Positions 1-12,800 of a stretch of 64,000 nt of DNA are shown piece by piece. Each line of letters starts with the position of its first letter. The stretch's first letter is position 1. The translations under genes and the position numbers were made by a program. The notes under the pieces are model-generated. The model was not told the DNA's origin and made no database searches. It was given only the letters and a program-made list of their open reading frames with translations. Origin of the DNA: Cliona cf. orientalis (Eukaryota; Porifera; Demospongiae; Clionaida; Clionaidae); the NCBI GenBank assembly GCA_963930775.1, contig OZ005696.1:5518001-5582000 (forward strand), given 5' to 3'.

Positions 1-2401
1 TGGTTGAGAGGTCAATTGATAGCTCATTCTGTGAGCTATCTGGTGAAATTTATTTCGTGATTGAACTCCTAACCAGAGCTGAGATATTGCAGATTATCTG
101 GGGACCCTTGGTGGCCCATAGTTAGTATATATGGTGCCATATCTGTAGTACTATAATATTATTATGCAAGGAGCAAAAAGAGAGACAGTAGTGAGTAACT
201 TCAAAAGGTTGTAGAACCAAGAAAACGGAGTAAATCCCCAGCAATATGCATATTGTTCGGCTGCTCTAAGGTTGCTCTTCATGCCTGTAGCATCCTTTTA
301 CCAGTTTTCAGGAATTTTCGAAATTCTTTGGACACGCTACTGATGGTAAGATACTTTTCGAGTGCTTGGGTGACTTTTGAGCTTGGCTAGTAGTATACGA
401 TCAAATGGATAGTATACAGAGATTTTGGCACATTTGCATGTAGTTGTTACCAGACTCTCTTTTTTCGTCCCCCAAGAAAGCCTGCCATGGGGACGAACTT
501 GAGCTAACACTCCACTAGATAGTCAGCCTTCGTAACCCGCTTGCACACTGGTGTAAGAACCAGGGGGGCTGGGGGGGGGGGGGGCAATTGCCCCCCCCCC
601 CCCCCCCCCCCCCCAGTCATAAGATTGGGGGGGCAGAGCCCCTCTGATTTTTAGACTGCTGTACAAGCCAGGGGGTGGGGCTCACCCTCTGAGGTTTGCA
701 CTTTTCTTTTTCATCTGTTGCCACAATCAGGGTTGAGTTATTCATGATTGTGGTGTATCTTAGCCCCACGGTGTGTAGATATCAATAATTGTCACATGTG
801 AACACTGATCAGTGGTCACTACTGATCTATGTTCACATGTGACAAGCTAAGAGTCCAGAATGTCCTCGAAAATGCACTAGAAAAGCTCTCAGGTCTAAAA
901 CTCCAAAATTTTCCTGGGGGAGCATGCCCCCAGACCCCGCTAGCTTTCGCACGCTACGCGCGCGTAAAGCGAGTCTTCACCCGCTTACTTTCAGCCCCCC
1001 TGCTCAAAAACATCTCCCTATGCCACTGTTGCATGGTTTTTGTTGTCATTTTATTTATATTAATTTCTCATCAGCCGCCATTTGAAATAATACCAGCTTA
1101 TTCAAAATTTTATTTTTTTCTTCAGAACCTCCCATTCTCCTATATTTCATGCAGATACATTGAAAAACTGGGAGGTTCTGTGGTATCCACATAGCATTGT
1201 AGTAGTGTGTCATGTACTGTACCGTGTACGTACAGGGATTTATCTGCATAGAGCCCAGCAGGGTGTGTTCCCCTCCCCCAAAGAGGTTCTGTTTCCCCCC
1301 CCTCCCCCCCCCCCCCCCCCAAAAGTATTCATGAGATTTCACAATTAAATGCATACAGCTCGTGTTTTAATTGTACTCCATATGTCCATTATTAGTGTGC
1401 ATGACTATCTGAATATAATAATAGTATCACCTGCCAGTGGACTAATTATGTTGAAGTGTTACTTAGATGCCTTTATGGGAACATTAATATTAATTTATGC
1501 TTTAGCTTCCCGTGCTTTGCGCGGGAGCTGAGGGGGCATGTCCCCCTCCCGCACCCACCCCCTTGGGCCGCCAAGGCAGCCCATTACTTCAACTTCTCCC
1601 ATATTTCCCCCCTAAAATTTTGGGCCAGATAAAACCGTGACGTATTATGTTGACCTTAATTATGTTCAGTCATATATAACTGGAAAACTGCGTGACATAT
1701 TACTGTAGGTATGGGTCATGATTTATGATACTCAATATACATCACTTGATTGGATAGATTTTGGTCTTTAAACACCTACATTTTCACCATTCTGGCTATT
1801 AGTGACAATGATTCTAAACAATATTGCAGTCTTGATCCTTGGTCTATAACAACACACAGTAAACAGGCCGCCGGGCTTAGGGCCTTAGGAATTAATCCTT
1901 GTGGGAGGTGATTACTGACAATAATTTTTTTCTTTTGTATCTCTCAGGTACTTCGTGAATGATATCAATAACTGAAAATTACTCTTCTGGTCGACTCACC
2001 ATCTTAGAATTTTTGAAAAATCGCTATACTTGGCCCTGCTCCGATCGATGGACTATCGTGAACGACAGCGAAGTCAGTTCGTTCGAGTCTCTGGTCTTCA
2101 AAAGTAACTTGCATTTTGTTTACATCTGGAAATGGTCGACGTTCGTTCGCGTTTCCTACATACGTGAATTGTGTCCGTGCGCAATCATTTATAAATTGCG
2201 CGTCGAATACTATCCCGTAAATTCCTCCTCTCATTCCTCTGCAGCTACATTAGCTAGCTGCTGCGCGTGCGGAAGTACTCACGAGCTTGCTAGTGCAGTG
2301 TGATGCCACACCCAAGGGCGCGGCGTACGAGTGCCACAAAACAGATTCAGAGTATTGCAAGGAGGGGAAGAGAACATCGGTGAATTTTAAGGTGGTTGAA
2401 G
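1..2401. other. Gene-free left flank
   Basis: I see no convincing exon here on either strand. The stretch holds long G/C homopolymer runs (about 568-614 and 1297-1320). It also has GC-rich fragments rich in GCGCG and CCCCC (about 905-985 and 1508-1560) that look like remnants of the same kinds of mobile-element ends seen elsewhere in the window. The promoter and 5' UTR of the Eph gene probably lie in the last few hundred bases, but I cannot place a start site. Confidence 0.5.
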
Positions 2402-3897
2402 ATGTCACTTGGGCTGAGAGTAGTGTTGCTTGCCTGTGTTATGTTAGCGATACAGCTGGCGGCTGGGATATCGATTGCCCCAGGGGACGAGGAACGAATA
2501 CTTTGCCAGGACTTACGATCTACGGGAGCAGCACCAACACCAGGCTATGCGCCCAACATGAGAGTATTGATGGATTCATGGAACTATCGAAATTTACTCC
2601 CCACGCGCATTGGAGCTGTGTGGTACGAGGTGGACAATGATACAATGAATGACGATTCATTAACGACAAATGTAAGTTAAATACAGTCAGGTATGTAAAG
2701 TGGGATGATGTTAATATTTTCCGTATGCAGTGGATTCAGCAATCAAACTTCGCTTGCCAGCAGACTGTCCAAGTGTGTGGCTTTAGTGCTGGTGCTCAGA
2801 GCAACTGGTTGTTAACACAGCTCATCAATAGGACAGTTGTTGGATCTCTGTTATCTCAAGTCAGTGTACAGATTGAGTTTGAACTACAGAATTGTGATGT
2901 CACCCTAAACTGCCAGAGAACATTCAATACTCACATATATGAGACGTCGTTAGCTACTAATGCTGCTAGGAGTAATATCAGTAATTATCGTCAAGTGCGG
3001 AGAGTTTCCCCTGATGTTACAACTGGTGCTAGAGTGAACGTAACTGTTGTCGTGACTTTTCAAACTAATGAACCTTTTTTCTACTTTGCTGTTGAAGATG
3101 AGACTACCTGCATAGTAATCACTCGAATGATTGTTTTCTATAATATTTGTCCAAATCAGACAATTGCTTTGGTTTCTGCCCCTGAAATTATCGCTCCAGC
3201 AACAGGATTTACCGAAGTGGAAGGAAGTTGTGCCAGTAATGCAGAGACAGAAGATGACAATGCTCCCAAGTTAATCTGTTCACCAGATGGAACCTGGACT
3301 GTGGTAGGCTCAGGCTGTCGATGTGAACCCGGCTCTGGTTTTGAGAATGGAAGCTGTTCATGTGAGTTATACAAGACTACTATATATAGTACATGTAGGA
3401 TATTTTCGAGAAGTCCAATTTTCATGGCTTTTGCGGATCAGCTACTGATTCTGTGAAAATTAGACCATGAAATGAACACTATTGTACAGTGTATAATGGG
3501 CATGATCGCACGCATCCACGAGAAGTTTGAAGACTAGCCTTCCACGAAAGTTGGACCCTGCGAAGATTTAATACTGTTTTGGTGGTGTAGTGCTAGCATC
3601 ATGCCTCAGGCATTTGGATATGGGTAACGGAGTATGTATCGGCTGTTATATATAGTGCTATTGGATGGTTACATGTTGAAAGTTCGTGGTTCATGGCTTA
3701 ATGTAATGTAATAGTCTTGTTTTTGTCTGATCTTCCTCATACAGTGTGTCCTATTGGAACGTACTCGTCCCCTACCAATAGAAATTGCTCATCCTGCCCG
3801 GACAACAGCGTCAGCACCATGGCTGGGCTACGTCAGTGTACTTGTATTCCACGCTACTACAGAGCAGAGACTGGGGAGGAGGACCTTCCATGTTCGA
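2402..3897 (+). CDS. Eph: Eph exons 1-3: signal peptide, ligand-binding and cysteine-rich regions
   Basis: Residues 1 to about 22 ([18 protein letters not shown]...) form a signal peptide. Exons 1 and 2 encode the jelly-roll ligand-binding domain. Recognisable Eph features are [18 protein letters not shown] (vertebrates have VCNV..P.QNNWLRT..I), [22 protein letters not shown] and MIVFYNICP, followed by the sushi-like EVEGSCASN...[11 protein letters not shown]. Exon 3 encodes the cysteine-rich segment [18 protein letters not shown] and [20 protein letters not shown], close to the Eph motif YYKA...C..CP..S...G...C.C..GF(Y)RA. Intron 1 is only 59 bp (2672-2730). Exon 3 ends in phase 1 at 3897, followed by a GTAAGT donor that opens the 13.8-kb intron. 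Confidence 0.92.
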
Positions 3898-6800
3898 GTA
3901 AGTACTCACCTTGTGCAGTGAATGTTAAAGATTCATAAAGGCAGGACATGTGCATTTATGTAGCTATACATTACTGCACAGCAGAAACATTTTGAAAACT
4001 AGAGCTCTGTAGAGCACATACCCCGCGCGCACATTGCGCAATTTATAGATTTACTTTCGGTGCATGGGCCTAAATTGAGAGAAATAGTGGAAATGCTGCT
4101 TAGTTGCTGGGGGTCCCGCCGGGTGACACTTGAAAAGCGCTCTCTGCACCCAGACATGCACTTTTACCTATATTAATTTTGTTGCAATATCAACTAGCTA
4201 TCTTACATTATGATTGGTTCCATAGGGCCTTCAGATTTCGGGACAGTCACTATAAGAGACGTCACGAGCATTGTTTAGAACATCGACGATCTTTACCATG
4301 GCCACTTAGTTGTGCGCATGAGCAGAGAGCACAATGGCATGCATAATGCATTGATGGGCACTGTCGATAGGCGTGGCTACGGTGGCCAACAAAAAAACCA
4401 CTATTTGTGACGCTCGTGGACCGTATCCCTCGATTTGACGCACACTGAAGCCAGTTTTTCGCCAAATTCGATTGATTCGTTGTACTTACGAGTCGCTTAG
4501 ACGCCTACATCTCGAGATATGGCGATTTTTGTGCTAACGACAACAACAACAACGACGACAACGACAAGACCTATTACTTTACCCCCTTGCGCATGCGCGC
4601 GGGGTAATTAAGCCTGATCATGTTTTATTAGCAAAGGTGATGAAATTGCTCTTCTGGTGGGAGAATGTGATTGGCTATGAATATCATTTTTTTCTGGTGG
4701 AAGTTATGGCATGCCTAGTGTTTGCTGATAGCCAAATGCAGACCCCACCAGTCCATGGCCACTTCCTTCTTTGTCCTGCCAGCAATGGTTGCTATTCCAC
4801 ACATGACCACTTTGATTACTACATGTATGTACTGTACGTAGTCTAATTATGACGTTGTAGTCACCTCTGAGCCCTTGCTGTCACTCGTGTAGGGAAGATT
4901 TGGCAATTGGGGCGGTGTATAGTGTGTCTATCAAAATAAATAGAATTTCTTTTCTAGTCCATTAGTTTGGTATGACAGGGATAAGTACATGTGTACTGTA
5001 TTATGATGTCACAGATGAGATTAATTTTTAGCCTTGATTGCCTGCGGCTGGCATTTGGATTTCCAAGCACCTATTTTTGTTTGTAGAAAAGAAAGAGGTG
5101 TGTGTACATATTATATAAAGCTGAGGCGTTGATTGGACCCTAATCTTGCGCAACCATAATAATAATTATTATTATCTTTGATCTGCCAAGGTAGCTAATT
5201 TCATTAAGTCATCCGCTGTTACACTCTCATTTTCTCCCAGTCACCTATTATTATTTTCATAGCATGCTCATGATCTGGTGGTAGCATTGTTGTTCACTAG
5301 TTTAAGCGACTCGTTAAAAAGAATGCTTGATCACTCTCACATAGGATGCTTCAAAAGGTGCTACATACCTTTGTATGTGCATGATCTATGACTGTTGATA
5401 AACCCCATAGCGCCTGTTGTTAACCATAGAGTGTGATCACCTGCTCATACACATGTAGCTGAGAGTAGTTCTTTTTATGGGCAGTTTGATTGAGGGCTAG
5501 GATGATTGGCCAAAATGGTTGTTGTTAGCTCCAGGCACTGATATGTGTGTTCACTATCTGTAATCTCTTACTTGGTTTCCTGGACCAGTGTTGGGTAACA
5601 TCATCTGCCTTTGTTTGGTTGACAATTCAGCTACTGTTTTGAAAGTCTTTCCCAATGTAGTTACTTACACCCTACGTGTTGAATTATAATAATTATTATT
5701 ATATTATGCAGTACCTATATAATATATAGAGCATAGTGTGTATTCATTCTTGAACAGTTGTATACATGTACATGTACATGTACATGTACGTACATGTATA
5801 GGGGGTGAGAGGGCTGGAAAGAGTGGGTGTGTGCCTGCTATGAATGAGTTGGTGGTGTGACTATAGTTGTTGTTTGTGCTGATGTCAGCATACCACACTG
5901 CCTAGTCAGTTGCAACATGCATTTCAGCAATCTACCAAAAAAGGATGCCTACACCCTATCACTGTCACTGTTGATGAAAATAATTAATATGCTCATTTGA
6001 TGGAGGTTTCCCCTGGGAAACCCCCCTATATCTATACACTGCACTATGATGTACCCTAGCTATTCTGTGTGTGGGTAAATAAAGGTGCCACAACCATAGT
6101 GACCATTTCTTTGGTCCAGAAGACATACATATAATTGAGTTTTGGGAACTTTTGTTGGGTTTTGCAAGCTATCTATTTCATAAAGGCCAGCAATTACACA
6201 TTACTCCCTCACCAAAGCTTCAAAGATGTTGTGTTTATATTAGCTATAGCCTTCCATTCCCCAGCTTTCAGTGTTATTATATGCTGAAAAGCTTATCAAG
6301 CTTGGTACAATGCTATCATGTGCTCACTATTGTATGACTCAAAATATGTGTTGTGTCTTTGTACATGTATGCGTATGAGATCAGAGAGAGAGAGTGTGTG
6401 TATGTGTTTATGTGTATGGGTGTGTATCAAGTGTGTACATGTATATTATTATTATAATTATTATGAGGACTTGTTTGCCTAGTTAGGTTGTAGCCTATTG
6501 TATGTAATGACTTTAATGCTTAGAAATCTCAAGATCTCCAACTTGACTGGCATATAATTTATGCCGCCCTATCAGTCGACCACAATCTACACACCAGGGG
6601 ATAAACACGACAGATGCATGCCAATATTGGCTGACCACCCAGCTGCAGCCCTGGCCCTATAGGCAGTCAGAAGCTACATGTACCCTAACCAGGCCAACCT
6701 CTGCTGCTGTTATTGTTGTATACACACAATGATACATGTACAGTAGCTGCTGTCAAAAGTTTCACCCCCTAGCTTGCACTGTTATAAGGGGTGACCTTTT

Positions 6801-9800
6801 TGAGTGAATTTTTTTGTCACTGTTACATCAACCAATCCCCTCCCCTTTCCCCACTCAAAAAAGAACCTTTGTCAAAAGATGATGCTTATTTTTGCTTTGA
6901 GTGTGCTTTTACTAATGGATCTGAGCAGTAATTAGATAGATAATTGAATTCTTTCAGACACAAAGCAATAATAATTACAGCCACTTATTGTTGTGGGTAA
7001 TTTGTCCTCTGTCTGTGAGTTTCCAGTCCTCCACTCCACATCTGCCTCTAGGTTTTAGGAGTGGTGGGGGCCTGGGAGTGTATTGCACATGAAAGTGAGC
7101 AGACTCTTTCCATGCAAGGCTGGTTTTGTGAGCCTTGGCTCTTACACTAGTAATTTATGGCCATATTGGTAGTAGGTTCAACTATAACTGGTGGGACCTT
7201 TCTGTCGTGACTTTGAATTAATGGATCATTTTATTCCCCATTACTCCGGCGTACAAATATATGTACCTAGAGGATCCAAATCCATTAAGGCTGGGGGGCA
7301 TGACCACATTTAGTCAGTACTTAAACCATTTGCCATTTTGTCTGTGTGTCATAATTGTGTATACATGTACTTCCAGCTCTATATGTGCCATAACCAATAC
7401 CTCCTACGATAAGTGTGTTATCCATGCATTTACGTGTACATTAGTTTGTGTTTATCTTGTAAATATACTTTAGCCTACATGTAGTACCAATGCCCTGGTC
7501 TGATATCCGGCCTATTATTGTACATCGATATCATCCAGCGTTGTGTATACATCTGATCCAGTGCGTACGTGTATTAATCAGTGTGTGTAGTCTAAGGTTC
7601 GTGTGTTGTGCCAGGTGTGAGTGCTGGTTTTGGACCCACCCTTAGCCTATTCTCTCACTACACAGTACTATTCTACTCTCCCTGCCTCCCTTCCTTGTGT
7701 GTATTCATTCATCGAGGTAGTATAGTAAAGTGCTTTGGCTTTGGAGTGCATTATCCCTGCCCCGTGTGTGAGTAAAGCTTTCCTTTTTCAGCTGTCACTC
7801 AGGATTTTGTAACATGTCCTAGATACTGGTGTTGATGCTGAGCTACATGTACATGTAGTGTGCATCTATTGTTCACGTGTGCATTGCAGGCAGGAATCAA
7901 TTATGGCTACCGGCCATGTTTAGTGTGAAACAGTGTCTTTGCTCTGCAAATATGCTTTGCCAACAGAAATCTGCCAAGTGGTCTGGTTCCCCATATTCCT
8001 ACTCATGAACAGCCTCTAGCTCTCACTTGACAATGGTTTTATGGTTATGTACATGTACATGATTGAACTGAGAATGGGCAGGGATGAGTATTCCCAGGCA
8101 ATGTAGCACTGTAGCTTTCTCTTAGTTGCATGTACATATAGTTGTATGAAAATCCTCTCCCAGTGTTAAAATAATATTCCATGACATCATAAAGGCTGAT
8201 GGGAGTTGGTTTGCAGTGTTCTGGTGTGTGTGTGCTGTGATTGTTCAGGCTTTTAAGTGGAATGTACATGTAAATGTAGGCCTTTATATTCATTCATGCA
8301 CGTCTGTGTTGACAGCAGCCAAACTGCACTCGAGTACCTTAGACCCTTCCATTCATGCCTCGGTTGATGGCAGACAAACTGTACTATATAGAGCACAGTG
8401 CACTGTTTGTGTGTGTGTATGACTGCCTATCCCACACTCACACACTATATATACATGTACATGTACCTATTCTGTGCTATAATATTATTATATTGCCGCT
8501 ACCAATATTATTATATCTGTCACACAGTACATAACCCCAATAAATATGTTTTTCTCTCCTTCTCCCTCCCCCCTCCCCCCCCACACTCTCTCTCCCTCTC
8601 TCACACACACACACACACATGCATGTACATGTACATGTATGTACAGTGTAGGTGTGTATGTGTTGGGGTGATCCCTGGTATTCCTGTAATGTCGCTAATT
8701 GGCGTGAATATTTTAGAAGCCACCAATGATTTGATTATTAGTCACACATGTTCTTAATGTGCATATACATGTTACCTACTAAGGCCCGAGTATGAACCCA
8801 CATGCCTGCATAATTAAATATGGGAAGCTCCCCTAATAGTTAGAAATGATAGTCCTTATTTCTAGCTGTTTTTCTTGATCTTCAGTTTAAACTTAATTAC
8901 ATGTGCATGTAGCTAAGGACACCTCCTATGTATATGTACATTATATGCACCGTATCCTCTCTCAATAGTATCATAGGGCAGGGAGAGAGATATTATCTCC
9001 AAAGCCGCATACATGTAGCTATGCTAGAGAATTTGACACTATCAATAATCTTATCACACTTTGCTGAGGTCTACGGACAACAATGCCTTATAAAGAAAAG
9101 CTATCCACTTTTCTTTGGCGTCTGTATAACATATTCAGGGCTTCTATGATTTGGGGAGGTTGGGGGGGGGGGGGGGGGGGGCAAAGGACTGCATTCCCCT
9201 CCCAGTAAGAAAAACCTCCTCCTGTAGGATTAATTCCATTCCAACTTCCAACTCTGTGATACTTGGCCAACCCCCCCCCCCCCCCCCCAGGTCCCTAGCT
9301 AGCTGAATAGCAAACTGTTCCTGTGTGTTAGTTAGTGTAACTACGTAGCTTCCTACAAGCCTTTTGCTGATATTGCACAATAGCACACTTTGTCACCAGC
9401 TGTCGTCCCCTTAGAAGGTGTGTGGGATTTGAGTGGACTAGCTTAGCTACTATACTCCTACTAAGCAGGCCGGATTAACCCTGGAGTGCTAGAACAAATT
9501 ACGCCTTGTAGCGTTACACCAATAAACAGAGAGGCTGAGTCTGTCTGCCTGCTCCAGTTGACGTCTGGAAAGTGAAGGCTCGGTCGTATGGAAATATAAT
9601 ATTTATTGAGCATCGTGTCTACATAATAGTTAGACACTGTTTAGGAGGTTTCTACGTGATTTAGAAGACCGAAGGGCCGTACGTAGAATCCCGAGCGAAG
9701 CGAGGGTTCTACGGGCCCTGAGGGCTTCTAAATCACGTGGAAACCGACTAAACAGTGTCTAGCATCTTTAGATCCTAGCAACCATATCTTATACGGCGCG

Positions 9801-12800
9801 CGCTAAACTATTGCATAGCAACGAAGTACCTTAGATACAAGTGAGTCTTGAGAAACAAAAAATGGCTAGCGAGGACCTGGTCGACTTCGATGTGAATACG
9901 CTTCGAGGCTACGTTTCTGACTCCATTCTTCAATTTTTCAGCGAGGATAACACCACGCCCCTAACCTCTGAACTTCCGTTTGGAACTACTAGCCACACCT
10001 CCGCCTTTAACGATGAAGAATTGGATGCATTACTGCTTGCCAGCAGCGATAGTTACGAGAACCCTGCGAAGAAATCTCGACTATCTTCACCCGTTAAGGT
10101 TGAGATAGCCTCCTACCCAGGTCCTTCAACTAGTCTAAGGGCTTTTGCTCCTCCAAAATCCAAGGAAGAAGTGGAACAAGCTCGAAAAAACACAGTACCA
10201 AAGAAGACCCGTGATGATATGAAGTACTGTGTAGGTATATGGAATGAATGGAGATATTACAGAGAGATAAGCAGTGGCACAGTGATTCCTGCAATTGACG
10301 AGCTTGATCTACCAATTCTAGCAAGTCACCTAAGTAACTTCATTTTGGAGGTTCGTAAGAAGAATGGTGATGAGTTTCCTCCTAATTCACTTCACCATAT
10401 CATCAGTGGGCTTCAGCGCCACCTACGATTCAATGGAAAGCCAGCTGTTGATTTTTTTAACGACACTGCTTTTGCTGATTTTAGGATGAATCTTGATGCC
10501 GAAATGAAGCGGTTGCAGAGAAAGGGTCTAGGATCGAAAAAACGGCAAGCCGAGCCTCTAACTTTAGAAGAAGAGGAACTACTTTGGAACAAAGGCTTGC
10601 TTGGTTCTACTAACCCACAGGTGCTTGTAGATACCATGCTTTTCATGAATGGGCTATACTTCGCTCTTAGAAGTGGTGATGAACACCGCCAATTGAGGTT
10701 TGATCCATGTCAGATAGAGCTAATTGAGCAAGCAGGGCAACGATCTTATCTGAAGTACACCGAAGATATCTCCAAGAACCGACCGGGTGGACTCAAGGGA
10801 CGGAAAGTGAAGCCCAAGATTGTCACACACCATGCTAATGAAGAAAATCCAGATCGATGTTTCGTACGTTTGTTCAAGTTGTATAACAGTCTTTGCCCTG
10901 CTGAACGGCCATCAGCATCCTTCTATCTTCAGCCACTGACAAATCCTAGGCCTGGTTGCTGGTTTTCAACAAGACCGATAGGCCGAAACACACTTGATCG
11001 CACTGTAGCTAGGCTGTGTCAGCAGGCTGGTATTCCCGGATATCGAACTAACCATTCCTTGCGTGCGACCACAGCAACACGACTCTATCAAGCAGGTGTA
11101 GATGAACAGCTCGTCATGGAGCGTACTGGTCATCAAAGCATAGAGGGTGTGCGCAGCTATAAACGTACATCTGAGATGCAAAGAGAAGGTCTCTCTGATA
11201 TCCTCAATGGCTGCACAAGCTCTTCTATTACTCTACCTCATGAGAACTCTAATGCCGAAATGTCACTGGTTGTTAGGCCTGAGATTGATAGCACTGATAG
11301 TAGCCATGGACACAGCAAGGAAACAGGCAACAACTTCATCACTCATAATCACTGCTCTTCCAATGTAGCCATGAATGTCGTCCGGCCTCCATCTTTCAAC
11401 TTCCACTCCTGCTCTGTGACCATCAACTACACTACTCAACAGTAACTATATTAATATTATAGCTAACAGCAGGCCAAACTTCTAGCATAGTATTAGCTAG
11501 CTATAATAATAATATTATCATTGGTACTTACTGTGTCATACAAAACATGATAATCATGTCCAACTACTATTATAAATGCTATATTTAGCAACTTGCTCAA
11601 GGCACTTTATTTACATGATTTTCTATGAGAGATTACATGATTTTCTACAGGGTTACATGATTTTCTACACAGGATAGAAACTTCACAATGACCAATCAGA
11701 TCACAGTATTTGTTACAACTAGGATCTAAATGTATGTAATATTATGTGTACATTACACGTTAGCGTTTATACACCTGTCCTTTGGCACGAATTGGCGTGC
11801 ACAGCTGCACATGGTTGACATGCACCAATGTAGATACTTGTACATTATTTATTGCGATTTATACCCCTTGATCAAGTGCTATGAAAAATGCAAACATGTA
11901 CATTGTGTATTGACATACGACTGTTGCCCTACAGTGAGCGTTCTGTGGTATATGTACACGTACATAATAATAATAACTTAAAGCCTTTTTGACTTCTGTG
12001 TGGTGTACGTTTTGCGTGTGTGTGCATGTGCATACGTGTGTGAAGTAGTTGTCCGAGTTTAGTATTGAAGCTAGATACTAGGGAAAAAAAACTTAATTTT
12101 GTATATATTCAGGTGTCGTATCAGCGATAAATGTCCTTACATAGCCTATCATGTAATCTGGGTAGAGTGGTTAGCAGCTGTTTTGTTGTTGCTCTGGTAG
12201 TACCGGTATGAGTGTGGGTTGCCAAGTGTGTGTATGTAGCATCTGCTCGATGGCTACGTACATGAAGCTACGTATATTATAATACGTACATGTAGTTGGG
12301 TCAACGTCTTGAGCGTGTTTAATACCCAATGCCTTACTGGCTTCCTAAGCTGGTGGCTATTGACGGATTGGGAGAGGAAAAGAAGACGCTAAGCTCGTGT
12401 TTATAGTGTGTGTATATGCGTGCATGCACGCCTTGTGTAAGTGCATGTGTGTGTGCATGTGTGTAGATTTGTGCGAGTGCATGAGTGTGTATTATGTGTG
12501 CATCCATTCGATTCGTGTGTTTATTTTGTTTCAATCACGAGATAAACGTTACTTTGTTTGATTATTCTGTCCATCATCCAATAGAGTAAGCTTGCCAAGA
12601 GCTGTTAGGAAAACGGCAGTGTCCACTGCAGCAGCTGCTGTAAACACTGATCAACACCTATTAATCACAGCTGTGGGCACATTGGGTTTCCATCACCATG
12701 GATACCACTGACCACTACCCATATACTGTCACATGCATGTTAGTTACCATCATAGGTACTGGGTGTACATGTTGATGTGCATGCATGTACATGTACATGT

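Noticed and set aside
1055-1354. Overlapping short open frames on both strands with Gly- or Pro-rich runs
   Set aside because: They are produced by a poly-C tract. No domain, no splice context.
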